Shown in pieces: positions 1 through 5,378 of a stretch of DNA of 6,083 nucleotides. This DNA is from Devosia equisanguinis (GTDB lineage Bacteria; Pseudomonadota; Alphaproteobacteria; Rhizobiales; Devosiaceae): assembly GCA_945888565.1 (NCBI GenBank), contig CAMDAL010000255.1:1-6083 (forward strand). The letters are read 5' to 3'. A model generated the notes under the pieces. The model was not told where the DNA came from. It searched no databases and saw only the letters and a list, made by a program, of their open reading frames with translations. Both the position numbers and the translations under genes were made by a program. Position 1 is the first letter of the stretch, and each line of letters begins with the position of its first letter.

Positions 1-55
1 ACGCCTATAGCCGCATCATGAGGCTGTCCGCGCCGCGCCAGCGTCCCGCAAGTGC

Positions 56-85
56 TTGACGGGCCACTGCCGCCTCCGCCATATG
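56..85 (+). promoter_or_regulatory. Probable sigma70-type promoter of rnpB
   Basis: A TTGACG -35 element (56-61) is followed after 18 nt by CATATG (80-85) as a -10 element. A start 6-8 nt downstream falls at about 91-93, which coincides with the first base of the P1 helix of the RNase P RNA at 92. The agreement between the predicted start and the RNA structure is the main support. The -10 match is only moderate. The 55 bases upstream of it hold no gene I can recognise. Confidence 0.6.
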
Positions 86-91
86 CGCCTC

Positions 92-475
92 GCCAGTTGA
101 CCGGGTGACCGCTCCTGTTTCCGTGGGAGAGGAAAGTCCGGGCTCCATCGAAATACGGTGACGGCTAACGGCCGCCGGGGGCGACCCCAGGGAAAGTGCC
201 ACAGAAAGCAAACCGCTTCGGCTTCGGCCAGAGTAAGGATGAAAGGGTGCGGTAAGAGCGCACCGCGGACCTGGCAACAGGGACGGCACGGCAAACCCCA
301 CCGGGAGCAAGACCAAATAGGGATGACGCGGGGAAACCCGGCCGGTTTTCGAGGCCTGTCATCCGGGTTGGTTGCATGAGGCCGGCAGTAATGCCGGTCA
401 AAGATGAATGGTCACCACGTCCTTCCGTCGTGAGACGCGAGGGCCCTACAGAACCCGGCTTACAGGTCAACTGGC
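92..475 (+). ncRNA. rnpB: RNase P RNA (M1 RNA), bacterial type A
   Basis: This is the catalytic RNA of ribonuclease P, which removes 5' leaders from pre-tRNAs together with the RnpA protein. The ends are set by a perfect 11-bp P1 helix: GCCAGTTGACC (92-102) pairs with GGTCAACTGGC (465-475). Universally conserved blocks are present: GAGGAAAGTCC (129-139, P4 side), GAGCAAGACCAAATAGG (305-321), AGATGAATGGTCACCAC near 402, and ACAGAACCCGGCTTACA (448-464, P4 partner strand). A 7-bp hairpin with a GTAA tetraloop (381-398) matches P18, whose GNRA loop docks on P8 in this family. Between the AGATGAAT block and ACAGAACC there is an extra stem compared with E. coli (CACG 416-419 with CGTG 429-432), which I recall as usual in alphaproteobacteria. 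At about 384 nt the length is normal. No clear U-tract terminator follows, so the 3' end is probably made by processing. Confidence 0.97.
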
Positions 476-491
476 ACCTCTCTTGCGCGTC

Positions 492-536
492 GTATGAATC
501 ATACATAGAGAATGATTATTGCGACTGTGTGTATGA
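492..536 (+). promoter_or_regulatory. Candidate operator: three GTATGA half-sites
   Basis: The 6-mer GTATGA occurs at 492-497 and 531-536 on the + strand and at 499-504 on the - strand (TCATAC). The first and the inverted copy form the near-perfect 13-bp palindrome GTATGA-A-TCATAC. The third copy ends 5 nt before the -35 element at 542. The region is much richer in A/T than the rest of the window. A dyad plus an additional half-site beside a promoter is the arrangement expected of a repressor operator, and the XRE protein encoded at 1027 is the natural candidate for binding it. The repeats are seen directly; the function is inferred. Confidence 0.45.
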
Positions 537-541
537 AAAAA

Positions 542-570
542 TTGACATAGAAGCGATCAGGGTCTATGTG
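542..570 (+). promoter_or_regulatory. Sigma70-type promoter of the membrane protein/XRE/oxidoreductase cassette
   Basis: A perfect TTGACA -35 box (542-547) is followed after the optimal 17-nt spacer by TATGTG (565-570). The predicted start near 577 gives a leader of about 20 nt carrying the GGAGGG ribosome binding site at 587-592. This is the best promoter match I see in the window. It lies in the only A/T-rich stretch and directly follows the GTATGA repeats. Confidence 0.65.
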
Positions 571-586
571 CTCTTCATCGAGTGAT

Positions 587-592
587 GGAGGG
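587..592 (+). promoter_or_regulatory. Ribosome binding site that decides the start at 597
   Basis: GGAGGG lies with its core five bases before ATG 597. The upstream in-frame candidates, GTG 582 and ATG 585, overlap or precede this site and have no purine-rich sequence at a suitable distance. ATG 597 is therefore chosen as the start of the membrane protein. Confidence 0.7.
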
Positions 593-596
593 TTGG

Positions 597-1022
597 ATGA
601 CCTACAAGGAATTGAACGCCGCAGTGATGATCCTCTGCGGGGTCGGTGTTGCTGCGTGGGTCGGGTGGCAGGCCGCTGTCGTGCCGGTGGCGAACCTGGA
701 AAGCGTAGCGTGGCGGTTACTTTATGCGATCGGGCTCAACATCATCATCAACATTGTGCTGATGATCCTCGCCACCATTGCCGTGAGTATCGCGCAGCGC
801 GACGAACTCAAGGACGAGCGTGCCGATGAGCGGGATCGGGCCATTTCCGACAAGAGCATGCGCAACGGCTACTTCGCCGTCTCGATCGGGGGGCTCGCGG
901 TGATCGTGACGCTCGCCATGGGGCAGGGGCCGGATGTAGCGGCATACGTGCTGTTTGCCGCGCTCATGATCGGCGGACTGATCGATCCGGTGTCGCGCCT
1001 CGTCTACTACCGGATCGGCTGA
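597..1022 (+). CDS. Four-helix inner-membrane protein, DUF2178-like, unknown function
   Basis: A 141-residue membrane protein with no assigned function. Four hydrophobic segments are visible at about residues 8-29, 40-66, 91-109 and 113-134. Between the second and third lies a strongly charged cytoplasmic-type loop (about 67-90), containing DERADERDRAISDKSMR. A DERD..I..K motif in a loop before a helix pair is what I recall of DUF2178 membrane proteins, which are often encoded next to a small XRE regulator, as here. The family call comes from memory of the motif and is tentative. The gene ends 4 nt before the XRE gene, so the two are surely co-transcribed and probably translationally coupled. 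A plausible role is to sense a membrane state or to tether or antagonise the regulator, but nothing in the sequence proves this. The start at 597 is chosen for its GGAGGG site; a start at 582 or 585 would add four or five residues. Confidence 0.8.
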   Translation: MTYKELNAAVMILCGVGVAAWVGWQAAVVPVANLESVAWRLLYAIGLNIIINIVLMILATIAVSIAQRDELKDERADERDRAISDKSMRNGYFAVSIGGLAVIVTLAMGQGPDVAAYVLFAALMIGGLIDPVSRLVYYRIG

Positions 1023-1026
1023 GGCC

Positions 1027-1254
1027 ATGGGCAAGGGCTCAGCGAAGATCGAAAACACCATCCGTACGCTGCGCTTCCACGCCGGCGAAATGACCCAGGC
1101 GGCGCTTGCGGAGAAGGTCGGCGTTACACGGCAGACCATCGTGGCGATGGAGCAGGGGCGCTACTCGCCTTCGCTCGAGGTAGCCTTCCGGGTCGCACGG
1201 GCCTTCGACGTTCCGCTCGAGCAGGTGTTCCACTATCGCGGGGAGACCGAATAA
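1027..1254 (+). CDS. Small XRE/Cro-CI family transcriptional regulator
   Basis: A 75-residue protein that is almost entirely one helix-turn-helix domain of the Cro/CI (HTH_3) type. The core lies at about residues 8-66: helix 2 around TQAALAEKVGV (23-33), recognition helix TRQTIVAMEQG (34-44), then the conserved YSPSLEVAFRVARAFDVPLEQVF (46-68). The sequence belongs to the short-regulator group with an RQTI..ME.GRY.PSL signature. It has no ligand-binding or protease domain, so any signal must come from elsewhere, possibly the membrane protein encoded 4 nt upstream. Its start codon has only GAGG (1021-1024) very close by, overlapping the preceding stop, which suggests translational coupling. The stop overlaps the next start as TAATG. 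By analogy with its group it is likely an autoregulator, with the GTATGA repeats upstream of the promoter at 542 as candidate binding sites. Confidence 0.9.
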   Translation: MGKGSAKIENTIRTLRFHAGEMTQAALAEKVGVTRQTIVAMEQGRYSPSLEVAFRVARAFDVPLEQVFHYRGETE

Positions 1255-2204
1255 TGCTTGCCGCAGTCGTCGAACGCTATGGCCCGCCCGAAGTGCTGAC
1301 TCTTCGTGAAGTCGCCGTGCCGCGACCCGGGCCTGGACAGATTTTGGTCCGCATCCATGCCACTGTGGCTACGCCCTCCGACGTGGCGTTTCGCTCCGGG
1401 CGGCCCTGGATAGCGCGGCTGTTCTCAGGTCTCGTCAAACCTAGGATGCCGATCCTTGGAGATGCGTTCGCTGGCGTCGTGGCAGAGATCGCCGCGGATG
1501 TGGCAAGCTTCTCGGTGGGCGACCGGGTAGTAGGCTCCGCCTTCGGTGCGTATGCGCAATTCGTGGTCGTGGACGCCGCATCTGCAGTAGTGCGCCTACC
1601 GGATTCGCTTGGGTTTGGTGAGGCAGCGGGGCTCGGTGATGGCGGCCTGACGGCGCTGCCGTTCCTTCGCGACACCGGACTGCTGGCGCCGGGGCACCAC
1701 GTGCTCGTAAACGGCGCGTCCGGCAGTGTTGGCAGCGCCGCGATACAGATCGCAACGGCCATGGGCGCAATCGTCACTGGCGTCTCCAGTACGCGCAACC
1801 TCGAGCTTGTTCGCTCGCTTGGTGCCGATCGGGTCATCGACTATACGGCCGAGGACTTCACTGCGGCGCGCTCGGCCTACGACATCGTCTTCGACACAGT
1901 CGGCAAGAGCAGCTTTGGGGCTTGCAAGGAGGCGCTCGGGCCGCAGGGCATCTATCTCACGGCCGTGCCGACAGTCTCGCCTGCGATGCTGCGGAAATCA
2001 GGCCGCCGCGCCCGTTTCTCAGCTACCGGGCTCAGGTCCCCCGAAGAAAAAACCAAGGACTTACAGCAGCTTGTCGACTGGACGATCGCCGGCCGGCTCA
2101 GGACAGTCATCGATAGAGAGTACGACCTTCACCAGATTTCCGCGGCGCACGCCTATGTCGAGACTGGACGCAAGGTCGGCTCAGTAGTCGTGAGGATCCA
2201 GTAA
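1254..2204 (+). CDS. Zinc-free medium-chain dehydrogenase/reductase (quinone oxidoreductase-like), NAD(P)-dependent
   Basis: A 316-residue medium-chain dehydrogenase/reductase. The N-terminal GroES-like domain (about 1-120) has the conserved PRPGPGQILVRI (23-34) and GD.FAGVVAEI...V..F.VGDRV (69-92). The Rossmann domain (about 125-270) has the nucleotide loop VNGASGSVGSAAIQIA (152-167), consistent with an AXXGXXG NADP(H)-type motif, followed by VTGVSST and LGADRVIDY (189-197). The C-terminal end returns to the GroES-like fold. No cysteine or histidine stands at the usual catalytic zinc position (the segment reads PSDVAFRSG, 41-49), and the structural zinc cysteine cluster is absent, so this is a quinone or enone reductase type rather than a zinc alcohol dehydrogenase. 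The substrate cannot be told. The start ATG overlaps the XRE stop by one base (TAATG), and GGGGAG (1240-1245) lies 8 nt upstream as ribosome binding site. It is the last gene of the cassette. Confidence 0.9.
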   Translation: MLAAVVERYGPPEVLTLREVAVPRPGPGQILVRIHATVATPSDVAFRSGRPWIARLFSGLVKPRMPILGDAFAGVVAEIAADVASFSVGDRVVGSAFGAYAQFVVVDAASAVVRLPDSLGFGEAAGLGDGGLTALPFLRDTGLLAPGHHVLVNGASGSVGSAAIQIATAMGAIVTGVSSTRNLELVRSLGADRVIDYTAEDFTAARSAYDIVFDTVGKSSFGACKEALGPQGIYLTAVPTVSPAMLRKSGRRARFSATGLRSPEEKTKDLQQLVDWTIAGRLRTVIDREYDLHQISAAHAYVETGRKVGSVVVRIQ

Positions 2205-2301
2205 CCTCAATGGAACCTTAACCTCCCACGGTCAATCTGCGGCGATGCCCTCGGTCGGGGTGTTTTGTGTGCCGGAGAGCCGGCTGGAGTGTTGGGCGAC
2301 G
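2205..2301 (+). other. Spacer before rsmH, with a small hairpin and no clear promoter or terminator
   Basis: This 97-nt spacer lies where mraZ or its 3' end would be expected, but no MraZ-like coding sequence is present in it. It contains TTAACC (2218-2223), which equals a CtrA half-site but lacks a second TTAA at the 7-nt spacing, and a perfect hairpin GCCGG-AGAG-CCGGC (2271-2284) just before the GGAG used as ribosome binding site. I see no stem followed by a T-run and no good -35/-10 pair. An in-frame ATG at 2245 would turn part of this spacer into an N-terminal extension of RsmH. Confidence 0.4.
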
Positions 2302-3288
2302 ATGGGTAAGCCGGAAGCCAGCGATCAGCCGGGGCCACATGTGCCGGTCCTGCTGGCCGAAGTGCTTGATGCCCTCGCGCCGCTCGCCGGGGCGCGCATC
2401 CTCGACGGCACGTTCGGCGCGGGTGGATACTCCCGGGCCATCCTCAATGCAGGGGCTTCGGTCATCGCGATCGATCGCGACCCAACCGTCCTGCCGCATG
2501 TGGATCGCCTGCGTGCCGAGTTTCCCGACAGGTTCAGCTTTTCGGCGGGCACCTTCTCCGACCTCGACATGCTGGCCGGCGGTCCCGTCGATGGTGTGGT
2601 GCTCGACATAGGCGTCTCGTCGATGCAGATCGACCAGGCCGAACGCGGCTTCTCGTTCATGAACGATGGCCCACTCGACATGCGGATGACTCCCGAGGGC
2701 CTATCCGCGGCCGATCTGGTCAACACTCTCGAGGAGGGTGATCTGGCCGATCTGCTGTACCTGTTCGGCGAGGAGCGGAAATCGCGCCGAATCGCCCAGG
2801 GTATCGCAGCGGCCAGGGCGACGCGGCCGTTCCAGAGCACGACCGAGCTCGCCCGTTTCATCGAGCGGTCCATCGGCCGCAAGCCTGGTGATGCGCATCC
2901 GGCGACACGCAGCTTCCAGGCCCTCCGCATCGCGGTGAACGGCGAACTCGACCAGTTGGTCGAGGGGCTGTTTGCCGCCGAGCGGCTGCTGTCCGACGGC
3001 GGCCGGCTCGCCGTCGTCACGTTTCACTCGCTCGAGGATCGCATCGTCAAGCGCTTCTTCGACCCCGAAAAAGGGGCGCCGACCCAATCGCGCCACCTGC
3101 CGCAGGCCAAGGTCGAGCCGCTGCGCTGGCAGCCGGTCCGCAAGGCGCTGAAGCCATCGGCAGACGAGGTGGCGCGCAACCCGCGCTCGCGTTCGTCAAC
3201 CATTCGATCCGGAGTGCGGACCGCGGTTTCGGCACGGGAGACCAACTACGAGGGCCTCGGCGTGCCGCAGGTCCGGGGTGCCGCATGA
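2302..3288 (+). CDS. rsmH: 16S rRNA (cytosine(1402)-N(4))-methyltransferase RsmH (MraW)
   Basis: This S-adenosylmethionine-dependent enzyme methylates N4 of C1402 in the decoding centre of 16S rRNA and is the usual second gene of the dcw cluster after mraZ. The 328-residue protein shows the whole family pattern: HVPVLLAEVL (13-22), SAM motif DGTFGAGGYS (35-44), acidic IDRD (57-60), LDIGVSSMQID (101-111), GFSFMNDGPLDMRM (116-129), TRSFQALRIAVNGEL (202-216), VVTFHSLEDRIVKRFF (238-253) and NPRSRS (293-298). Length is normal. ATG 2302 is preferred because 12 residues before HVPVLL is typical of the family. ATG 2245 would add 19 residues of unfamiliar, cysteine-containing sequence. The ribosome binding site for 2302 is only GGAG at 2286-2289, at a long 12-nt spacing, so the start is less certain than the gene. 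The stop overlaps the ftsL start (ATGA). Confidence 0.96.
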   Translation: MGKPEASDQPGPHVPVLLAEVLDALAPLAGARILDGTFGAGGYSRAILNAGASVIAIDRDPTVLPHVDRLRAEFPDRFSFSAGTFSDLDMLAGGPVDGVVLDIGVSSMQIDQAERGFSFMNDGPLDMRMTPEGLSAADLVNTLEEGDLADLLYLFGEERKSRRIAQGIAAARATRPFQSTTELARFIERSIGRKPGDAHPATRSFQALRIAVNGELDQLVEGLFAAERLLSDGGRLAVVTFHSLEDRIVKRFFDPEKGAPTQSRHLPQAKVEPLRWQPVRKALKPSADEVARNPRSRSSTIRSGVRTAVSARETNYEGLGVPQVRGAA

Positions 3289-3659
3289 TCAAGACCATCA
3301 ACGCCATCATGGTGTTCACCAGCATCGCCGGCCTGGTCGGCGTCTATGCGCTGAAATACTCGGTGGAGGACATCGCCACCGACAAGGCAGCGATCGAGCG
3401 CAAGATCGACCGGCAGAAGGGCGAACTGAGCCTGCTGCAGGCCGACTGGAGCTACCTCAACCAGCCCGCGCACGTGGCGCCCATCGTGGCCCGGCACCAG
3501 GCGGCGCTGAACCTCGTGCCGACCAAGCAGGAGCAGTTCGGACTCATGGGTGCCCTGCCGATGCGCCCTGCCGCTCCTGATACTGCGGCGCTCGATGATC
3601 TGCTCAACTCCCTCGATGCGGGCATTGACCCGATCGAGCAACTGATCGAGGCCAACTAG
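3285..3659 (+). CDS. ftsL: Cell division protein FtsL
   Basis: FtsL is a small bitopic membrane protein that, with FtsB and FtsQ, activates the FtsW-FtsI septal peptidoglycan synthase. The 124-residue product has a short cytoplasmic end, one transmembrane segment (about residues 4-23, NAIMVFTSIAGLVGVYAL), a periplasmic coiled coil (about 24-58) and the conserved element QADWSYLNQPAHVAPIVARH (52-71), which is the alphaproteobacterial counterpart of the FtsL signature. The C-terminal tail (about 92-124) is acidic and low in conserved features. Sequence alone is weak evidence for FtsL in general, but position between rsmH and ftsI together with this signature makes the call firm. The start overlaps the rsmH stop by 4 nt, and GGGG (3275-3278) serves as ribosome binding site. 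The stop directly abuts the ftsI start. Confidence 0.93.
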   Translation: MIKTINAIMVFTSIAGLVGVYALKYSVEDIATDKAAIERKIDRQKGELSLLQADWSYLNQPAHVAPIVARHQAALNLVPTKQEQFGLMGALPMRPAAPDTAALDDLLNSLDAGIDPIEQLIEAN

Positions 3660-5378
3660 ATGGCGCTGATCTCCGAAGCCTCGATCCTGCTGGACGGTGG
3701 CCGAGCGTCCCGGGGCAACCTGACCAAGGCGCGCATCCGTTGGGTGATTGCAGCCCTGTTCCTGGTTTTTGCAGCGGTGGCAGGACGGCTGATCCAGCTG
3801 GGCGCGACCGTCAACGATGCGACAATCGAGGGTGTCGCCCGCGATATCATCACCGCCACGCGGCCGCCGCTGCTGGATCGCAACGGGCTGGAGATGGCGG
3901 TCGATATCCGCGTGCCTTCGCTGTTTGCGGAGCCGCGTCGGATCGTCGATGTCGAGGAGGCGGTCACCAAGCTGCGCACGGTTCTGCCGGAGCTCGACGA
4001 GGCATGGCTGCGTAACAAGCTGACGGGCGACAAGGGGTTCGTCTGGATCAAGCGCGAACTGACGCCAGCCATCGAGGAGCGGATCTTCCAACTGGGTATT
4101 CCGGGTATCGAGTTCGTCACGGAGTCGAAGCGCTTCTATCCGTCGGGCCGCGAGGCGTCGCACATCCTTGGTGGCGTCAACATCGACAACCAGGGCACCA
4201 TGGGCATCGAGAAGCACATGGACGATGGCGACCTGGCTCTGTTGCAGGAACTCGGCATCGCCCGCGATCAGGCGCTCACCCCGGTCAGCCTGTCGCTTGA
4301 CCTGCGCGTGCAGCACGCCATGTACGAGCAACTGGCGGACTCGCTGATCCGCTACCAGGCTATCGCGGCGTCTGCCGTCACCGTGGACGTCAGAACCGGC
4401 GAAGTTGTCGGCCTCGTGTCGCTGCCCGACTACGACCCCAATGATCCGGGCTCGATCAACGCCGAGTATCGCGGCCTCAAGAACCAGCGCTTCAACCGCA
4501 TCACTTCGGGCATCTACGAACTGGGTTCGACGCTGAAGACGGTGACGCTGGCCGGTGCGCTCGACTCGGGAAAGGTCAGGATGACCGACCGGTTCGATGC
4601 GCGCTTCGGGGTGCGCTTCGGCCGTTTCACTATCGACGATTTCCACGGCAAGCACCGCGTGTTGTCGGTGCCAGAGGTCTACAAGTACTCGTCGAACATC
4701 GGCACCATCAAGATCATGCAGGCGATGGGCAAGGACGAGTTCCGGGCCTTCCTGACGAAACTTGGCTTCGACAAGGGTGTGCCGTTCGAACTTCCCGAGA
4801 TGCGCACGCCCAAGGTGCCTGAGAAGTTCAGCGAGATCGTTGCCGCTACCGCTTCTTTCGGTCACGGTATGTCGATCAGCCCACTGCACATGGCGCAGGC
4901 CTATGCCGGCTTTGTCAACGGCGGCATCATGGTTCCGGTGACGCTGATGAAGCGTTCGGAGGCCGAGGCTGCGGCGTTTGGTACCCGGATCATCTCGGAA
5001 CAGACGAGCGACGAGATCCGGTCGCTGATGCGGCTCAATGCCCTCAGCGGGTCTGGTACGCGCATGAACACCTACGCCAACGGCTACCGGGCCGGCGGCA
5101 AGACCGGTACCGCCGAGAAGGTGGTGAAGGGCCGGTACGCGGTGGGCACCAACCTCAACGTGTTTGCCTCGGGCTTTCCGCTCGACGACCCGCGCTATGT
5201 CATGGTCGTCGTGATCGACGAGCCGAAGCGCGAAAGTCCGACGACGGGGACCACGGCTGGCTGGAATGCGGGCGAGGTTACTGGCCGCATTATCCAGCGT
5301 ATCGCGCCAATGCTGGGAATCAGCCCCGATTTCAGCCAAATGTTGGATGATCAACTTGTCCCAGCCGAAATCCGCTGA
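3660..5378 (+). CDS. ftsI: Septal peptidoglycan transpeptidase FtsI (PBP3)
   Basis: FtsI is the monofunctional class B penicillin-binding protein that cross-links septal peptidoglycan in complex with FtsW. The 572-residue protein has a cytoplasmic tail, one transmembrane anchor (about 25-48), a PBP dimerisation domain starting at TRPPLLDRNGLEMAVDI (67-83) and including the FYPSGREASHILGGV segment (159-173), and a C-terminal transpeptidase domain (about 235-550). All three catalytic motifs are present: Ser290-Thr-Leu-Lys293 in IYELGSTLKT, Ser344-Ser-Asn346 in KYSSNIG, and Lys481-Thr-Gly483 in GGKTGTAEK. The end contains TAGWNAGEVTGRIIQRIAPMLG (532-553), typical of FtsI. The residue before GST is Leu where enterobacteria have Pro; alphaproteobacterial FtsI often differs here. 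The start ATG directly follows the ftsL stop, with GAGG (3648-3651) 8 nt upstream. It is a beta-lactam target. Confidence 0.98.
   Translation: MALISEASILLDGGRASRGNLTKARIRWVIAALFLVFAAVAGRLIQLGATVNDATIEGVARDIITATRPPLLDRNGLEMAVDIRVPSLFAEPRRIVDVEEAVTKLRTVLPELDEAWLRNKLTGDKGFVWIKRELTPAIEERIFQLGIPGIEFVTESKRFYPSGREASHILGGVNIDNQGTMGIEKHMDDGDLALLQELGIARDQALTPVSLSLDLRVQHAMYEQLADSLIRYQAIAASAVTVDVRTGEVVGLVSLPDYDPNDPGSINAEYRGLKNQRFNRITSGIYELGSTLKTVTLAGALDSGKVRMTDRFDARFGVRFGRFTIDDFHGKHRVLSVPEVYKYSSNIGTIKIMQAMGKDEFRAFLTKLGFDKGVPFELPEMRTPKVPEKFSEIVAATASFGHGMSISPLHMAQAYAGFVNGGIMVPVTLMKRSEAEAAAFGTRIISEQTSDEIRSLMRLNALSGSGTRMNTYANGYRAGGKTGTAEKVVKGRYAVGTNLNVFASGFPLDDPRYVMVVVIDEPKRESPTTGTTAGWNAGEVTGRIIQRIAPMLGISPDFSQMLDDQLVPAEIR

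Noticed and set aside
1..59. C-terminal end of an upstream gene (frame ending with TGA at 57-59 or at 19-21)
   Set aside because: Only a few codons are visible, two frames are possible and neither shows a recognisable ending.
165..506. A 113-codon frame on the - strand across rnpB
   Set aside because: It is the antisense translation of RNase P RNA, a known source of false hypothetical proteins. The conserved RNA structure explains the sequence.
376..585. A 69-codon + strand frame from the 3' half of rnpB into the cassette promoter
   Set aside because: It starts within the RNA gene and covers the promoter and repeats. It shows no coding bias or recognisable domain.
1277..1837. A 186-codon frame on the - strand inside the oxidoreductase gene
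   Set aside because: It is Ser/Thr/Arg/Pro-rich without motifs and lies opposite a clear MDR gene, so it is a shadow frame.
2223..2230. MraZ-box-like GTGGGA (on the - strand)
   Set aside because: Only one copy is present, whereas MraZ operators consist of several regularly spaced direct repeats.
2271..2284. GCCGG-AGAG-CCGGC hairpin as a rho-independent terminator
   Set aside because: The stem has only 5 bp and no T-run follows. It can at most affect translation of rsmH.
2245..2301. Extended RsmH start at ATG 2245
   Set aside because: The 19 added residues do not resemble RsmH N-termini and no good ribosome binding site precedes it. Kept only as an alternative.
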